Source: an uncultured Aquimarina sp. (GTDB lineage Bacteria > Bacteroidota > Bacteroidia > Flavobacteriales > Flavobacteriaceae). From it: 60,807 nt of DNA. The stretch covers positions 1-60,807 of the forward strand of contig CANMLS010000037.1 in NCBI GenBank assembly GCA_947498785.1, in the 5' to 3' direction. A model generated the notes under the pieces. It was not told the origin of the DNA, searched no databases, and saw only the letters and a program-made list of their open reading frames with translations. Made by a program: the position numbers and the translations under genes. Positions 57,656-60,807 of the stretch are shown in pieces. The stretch's first letter is position 1. Every line of letters starts with the position of its first letter.

Positions 57656-60580
57656 GTGCTGCATATTATTAAAAAGTATTTCTCTTTCATAATTTTCCTT
57701 GCCACTTTTAGTGTTTATGCTCAATTAGAAAACCCTTTATTGGTAGAGGATTATGAAGCTCAGAAGCGTTGGGTAGATAGTATTTATAACAGGATGACCC
57801 TTAAAGAAAAAGTTGGTCAGTTGTTTATGGTTAATGTGTCTTCTTCTGATTCTAAAAAAGAAACAGATAAAATTAAACAACTTATAGAAGAATATACAAT
57901 AGGAGGGATAATTTTTTCTAAAGGAGGGCCAATACGACAAGCTAAACTTAATAATGAATATCAGGAGATATCCAAAGTTCCTTTACTAATTGGGATTGAT
58001 GCAGAATGGGGTTTAGGAATGCGATTGGATTCTACTCAAGCTTTTCCCTGGAATATGACACTTGGCGCAATTCAGGATGATAGTCTTATTGAAGAAACGG
58101 GAAGACAAATAGGAAGACATTGTAAACGATTAGGGATTCATATGAATTTTGCTCCCGTAGTTGATATTAATACTAATCCAAAGAATCCAATAATTGGAAA
58201 TCGCTCTTTTGGTGAGAGTAAAGAAATAGTTGCTCAGAAAGCTTTAGCATTTATGAAAGGTATGCAACGTGAAGGTATCATGGCAAATGCTAAGCATTTT
58301 CCAGGTCATGGAGATACTGATACAGATTCACACAAAACATTACCTACAATTAGTTTTGATGCTAAGAGAATTGATAGTATAGAATTGTATCCTTATAAAA
58401 AACTTATTAAAGAAGGGTTGTCTGGAGCAATGGTAGCCCATCTTAATATTCCGAGTTTGGAACCTAGATATAATTACCCTTCTTCAATCTCTAAGAAAAT
58501 TGTTTCTACGCTCTTAAAAGATAGTTTAAGGTTTGAGGGTTTAATCTTTACTGATGCTCTTAATATGAAAGGAGCTTCTGATTTCAAAAGCCCTGGGGAG
58601 ATTGATTTAGCTGCATTTTTAGCAGGAAATGATGTCTTGTTGATGTCAGAAGATGTACCGTTAGCGTCACAAAAAATAGTATCTGCTTATTATGCTGGAG
58701 CAATAACAGAAGAACGGTTGTCATATTCTGTTAGAAAAATTTTACTGTCTAAATACAAAGCAGGCTTATATTCATATACTCCAGTAAGTTTAGATTTTTT
58801 ACATGAAGAGTTAAATAGTGTAAGAAATAAAACTCTACATCATGAGTTAGTAGAGAATTCATTAACTATACTTAAAAATGAAAGAGCTACACTTCCTATA
58901 AAAAATCTTGATTTAAAGAAAATAGCATATGTGTCCTTAGGAGATGATTCTGGAGAGCCATTTTATAAAGAATTACAAAAATATACAAAAGTTGATTGGG
59001 TAAAAGCAAGTCAATTAGGAGAAATGATAGATAAATTAAGTAATTACAATTATGTAATTGTTGGTTTTCATAAATCTGATACTTCTCCTTGGGCAGCATA
59101 CAAATTTAAGGATAAAGAATTAGTGTGGTTATACGAGATTGCTAGGCTAAATACTACTGTTCTTAGTGTATTTGCAAGACCTTATGCTATGTTGGATATG
59201 CTAACAACAACAAATTTAGAAGGAATTTTGATGGCATATCAAAATAGTGTTGTGGCTCAAGAAAAATCAGCGCAATTACTATTTGGGGCATTAGAGGCTA
59301 AAGGAAAATTACCTGTAAGTATAGGTGCTGATTTTTCTATAGGGACCGGACTTGAAACAAGATTGCTAGAAAGGTTGTCATATGGATTACCAGAGAGTGT
59401 TGGAATGAGTTCTTATAAGCTTGCTAGAATAGATTCCATAGTGGATTATGCCTTACAGGAAAAAATGACACCAGGGGTGCAACTCATTGTTGCAAGAAAA
59501 GGAAAGGTGATATTTAATAAAAATTATGGATATCATACCTATAATAAGTCTAGGAAAGTAAAAGGGTCAGATGTTTATGATGTAGCATCTCTTACAAAGA
59601 TACTTGCGACTTTACCACTTACTATAGAGTTAAAAGATAAAGGGGTAATTTCTTTAGATTCAAAAGTTGGAAAAATGCTTCCTGCTTTTAAGGATTCAAA
59701 TAAAGAACATATAACCATTAGATCTATGCTTTCGCATTATGCTAAGTTAAAAGCTTGGATACCCTTTTATGTGTATACTATGGACTCTGTAACTAAGAAG
59801 CCTGATAAAAAATATTACAGAACTATTCGTTCCAAGGAGTTTGATATACAGGTTACTAATAATTTATATTTTCGGAGTGATATGAGGGATTCTCTTATTT
59901 TAAAGATTAGAGATAGTGAACTTAGGGATAGATTGAGATATAAATATAGTGATTTGCCATTTTATCTATTACAAGAATACATAGAAAATCATTATGGAAA
60001 TTCATTGAATAAACTTACACAGCAGCATTTTTATAAACCTTTAGGAGCTAGTAATACTACATACTTGCCCTTAACAAAGTTTAAAAAGAAAAAGATTGTA
60101 CCAACAGAAAATGATAGGATTTTTAGAGGAGAAGTTGTTCATGGGTATGTTCATGATCAAGGAGCTGCGATGCTTGGTGGTGTTGGAGGACATGCTGGGT
60201 TATTCACAAACGCTAATGATGTAGCTAAGATAATGCAGATGTATCTTAATAAAGGGTATTATGGGGGTAAACAGTATTTTAGAGAGAAAACGTTAGAAGA
60301 GTTTAATACCTGTCATTATTGTCATAAAAATGTACGTAGAGGGGTGGGATTTGATAAACCACAGTTGGGAGATGCTGGACCTACTTGTGGGTGTATATCT
60401 ATGTCTAGTTTTGGACATAGTGGTTTTACGGGGACGTTTACTTGGGCTGATCCTGAAGAAGAAATTATCTACGTTTTTCTAAGTAATCGAACGTATCCTA
60501 ATGCAGCTAATAGAAAGTTGATATCAAATGATATTCGTTCAGAAATACAAAGAATAATCTACGAAGCTATAGATTATTAA
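57656..60580 (+). CDS. Two-domain GH3 glycosidase plus serine hydrolase (beta-lactamase-like)
   Basis: 974 residues, start codon GTG at 57656 directly before a signal peptide (FSFIIFLATFSVYAQ). Residues ~35-380 are GH3/NagZ-type: A-K-H-F-P-G-H-G-D-T-D-T-D-S-H with the catalytic dyad, and T-D-A-L-N-M-K-G with the nucleophile Asp. A GH3 C-terminal domain follows. Residues ~600-970 are a serine beta-lactamase/PBP4*-like fold: V-A-S-L-T-K (SxxK), Y-K-Y-S-D (Y-x-x motif), G-H-S-G-F-T-G near the end. Known as a flavobacterial fusion probably acting in peptidoglycan turnover. Confidence 0.9.
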   Translation: MLHIIKKYFSFIIFLATFSVYAQLENPLLVEDYEAQKRWVDSIYNRMTLKEKVGQLFMVNVSSSDSKKETDKIKQLIEEYTIGGIIFSKGGPIRQAKLNNEYQEISKVPLLIGIDAEWGLGMRLDSTQAFPWNMTLGAIQDDSLIEETGRQIGRHCKRLGIHMNFAPVVDINTNPKNPIIGNRSFGESKEIVAQKALAFMKGMQREGIMANAKHFPGHGDTDTDSHKTLPTISFDAKRIDSIELYPYKKLIKEGLSGAMVAHLNIPSLEPRYNYPSSISKKIVSTLLKDSLRFEGLIFTDALNMKGASDFKSPGEIDLAAFLAGNDVLLMSEDVPLASQKIVSAYYAGAITEERLSYSVRKILLSKYKAGLYSYTPVSLDFLHEELNSVRNKTLHHELVENSLTILKNERATLPIKNLDLKKIAYVSLGDDSGEPFYKELQKYTKVDWVKASQLGEMIDKLSNYNYVIVGFHKSDTSPWAAYKFKDKELVWLYEIARLNTTVLSVFARPYAMLDMLTTTNLEGILMAYQNSVVAQEKSAQLLFGALEAKGKLPVSIGADFSIGTGLETRLLERLSYGLPESVGMSSYKLARIDSIVDYALQEKMTPGVQLIVARKGKVIFNKNYGYHTYNKSRKVKGSDVYDVASLTKILATLPLTIELKDKGVISLDSKVGKMLPAFKDSNKEHITIRSMLSHYAKLKAWIPFYVYTMDSVTKKPDKKYYRTIRSKEFDIQVTNNLYFRSDMRDSLILKIRDSELRDRLRYKYSDLPFYLLQEYIENHYGNSLNKLTQQHFYKPLGASNTTYLPLTKFKKKKIVPTENDRIFRGEVVHGYVHDQGAAMLGGVGGHAGLFTNANDVAKIMQMYLNKGYYGGKQYFREKTLEEFNTCHYCHKNVRRGVGFDKPQLGDAGPTCGCISMSSFGHSGFTGTFTWADPEEEIIYVFLSNRTYPNAANRKLISNDIRSEIQRIIYEAIDY

Positions 60581-60779
60581 TAATTAGAGTTTGTAGATAA
60601 ACTAGAATTTTCAAAAATAAAAAAGACCAATGCTGATATTGCTAGAGAAAAATCCAATTCTCTATACACTTCCCTTCCATTGGTTGTCTAGATTGAAGCA
60701 CTTGAATGATTTTGATTTAAAAAATATCTAAATACATTTTTAACTTTTAATTTACTCATAAAATGAATATCTTTATTCT

Positions 60780-60807
60780 ATGGCAAAAACTATTGATATT
60801 CAAGTTG
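60780..60807 (+). CDS. Possible start of a gene cut by the window end
   Basis: An ATG at 60780 opens M-A-K-T-I-D-I-Q-V and runs to the window edge. A weak -7-like TATCTTTA lies just upstream (60769-60776). Another ATG at 60763 also stays open in a different frame, so the call is tentative. Confidence 0.3.

Overview
The window looks like chromosomal DNA from a marine Flavobacteriaceae bacterium, perhaps close to Aquimarina. This is an inference from several signs: AT-rich DNA, Bacteroidota promoter boxes (TAnnTTTG), a type IX secretion sorting tail, a LptD/TamB/TsaD/RsmE/PfkA gene set typical of flavobacteria, and many lipoproteins with Bacteroidota-style lipoboxes.

Bases 1-18,740 are the downstream part of a type VI secretion (T6SS) effector island. 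It opens inside a VgrG gene, followed by an uncharacterised gene and a DUF4280 PAAR-like tip protein with Ig-like C-terminal modules. Then come effector and presumed immunity genes: a GH19 muramidase/chitinase-like effector among three related secreted proteins (2311, 3231, 5600); a DUF3289-like protein with a one-helix membrane protein; and a full-length M23 peptidase effector (8422-10749) with a lipoprotein. Behind that full-length effector lies the most unusual part of the window. Four promoterless, start-less 'orphan' C-terminal cassettes stand in a row at about 11.4, 13.4, 15.4 and 17.1 kb. Each begins with the same conserved module found in the middle of the full-length effector. Each then has its own C-terminus (a truncated one, an M15-type peptidase, an M23 peptidase, and a second M23 peptidase), followed by a different secreted lipoprotein gene. 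Copies of the shared module are nearly identical in DNA (117 bp with 2 differences; 192 bp with 1 difference). The layout resembles the orphan-tip reservoirs of Rhs/CdiA toxins, but sits on a PAAR/VgrG-linked peptidoglycan-hydrolase effector.

Bases 18,740-19,200 hold a decayed IS66-type tnpA/tnpB remnant that marks the island edge. It is followed by an SMP-30/strictosidine-synthase-like lipoprotein, a Crp-like regulator, an unrecognised 297-aa protein and a cluster of three tRNAs (Arg-TCT, Pro-TGG, Ser-GCT) on the minus strand.

Bases 23,300-36,900 are a mixed chromosomal region: secreted proteins, a THUMP-like methyltransferase, an AI-2E-type permease, a TrmH-type RNA methyltransferase, a DUF4159 protein, a DUF1223 protein, a DinB protein, an ArsR-SRPBCC operon with a visible operator pair, a TetR-GNAT-RsgA operon with a palindromic operator, and small membrane proteins and lipoproteins. 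Bases 36,900-60,807 are core genome: a phytase-like lipoprotein, a T9SS cargo protein, RsmE, TsaD, TamB, PfkA, MgsA, RidA, LptD, an N-acetylmuramoyl-L-alanine amidase, an MCE-domain protein, a split heterodisulfide-reductase-like Fe-S pair around a small HAD protein, and a GH3-serine hydrolase fusion.

Two families of short non-coding inverted-repeat elements (about 180 bp and 160 bp, MITE-like) are scattered between genes, with full copies at 21,171, 32,278 and 48,124 and fragments at 40,220 and 48,645. No rRNA, CRISPR array, integrase or complete insertion sequence was seen.
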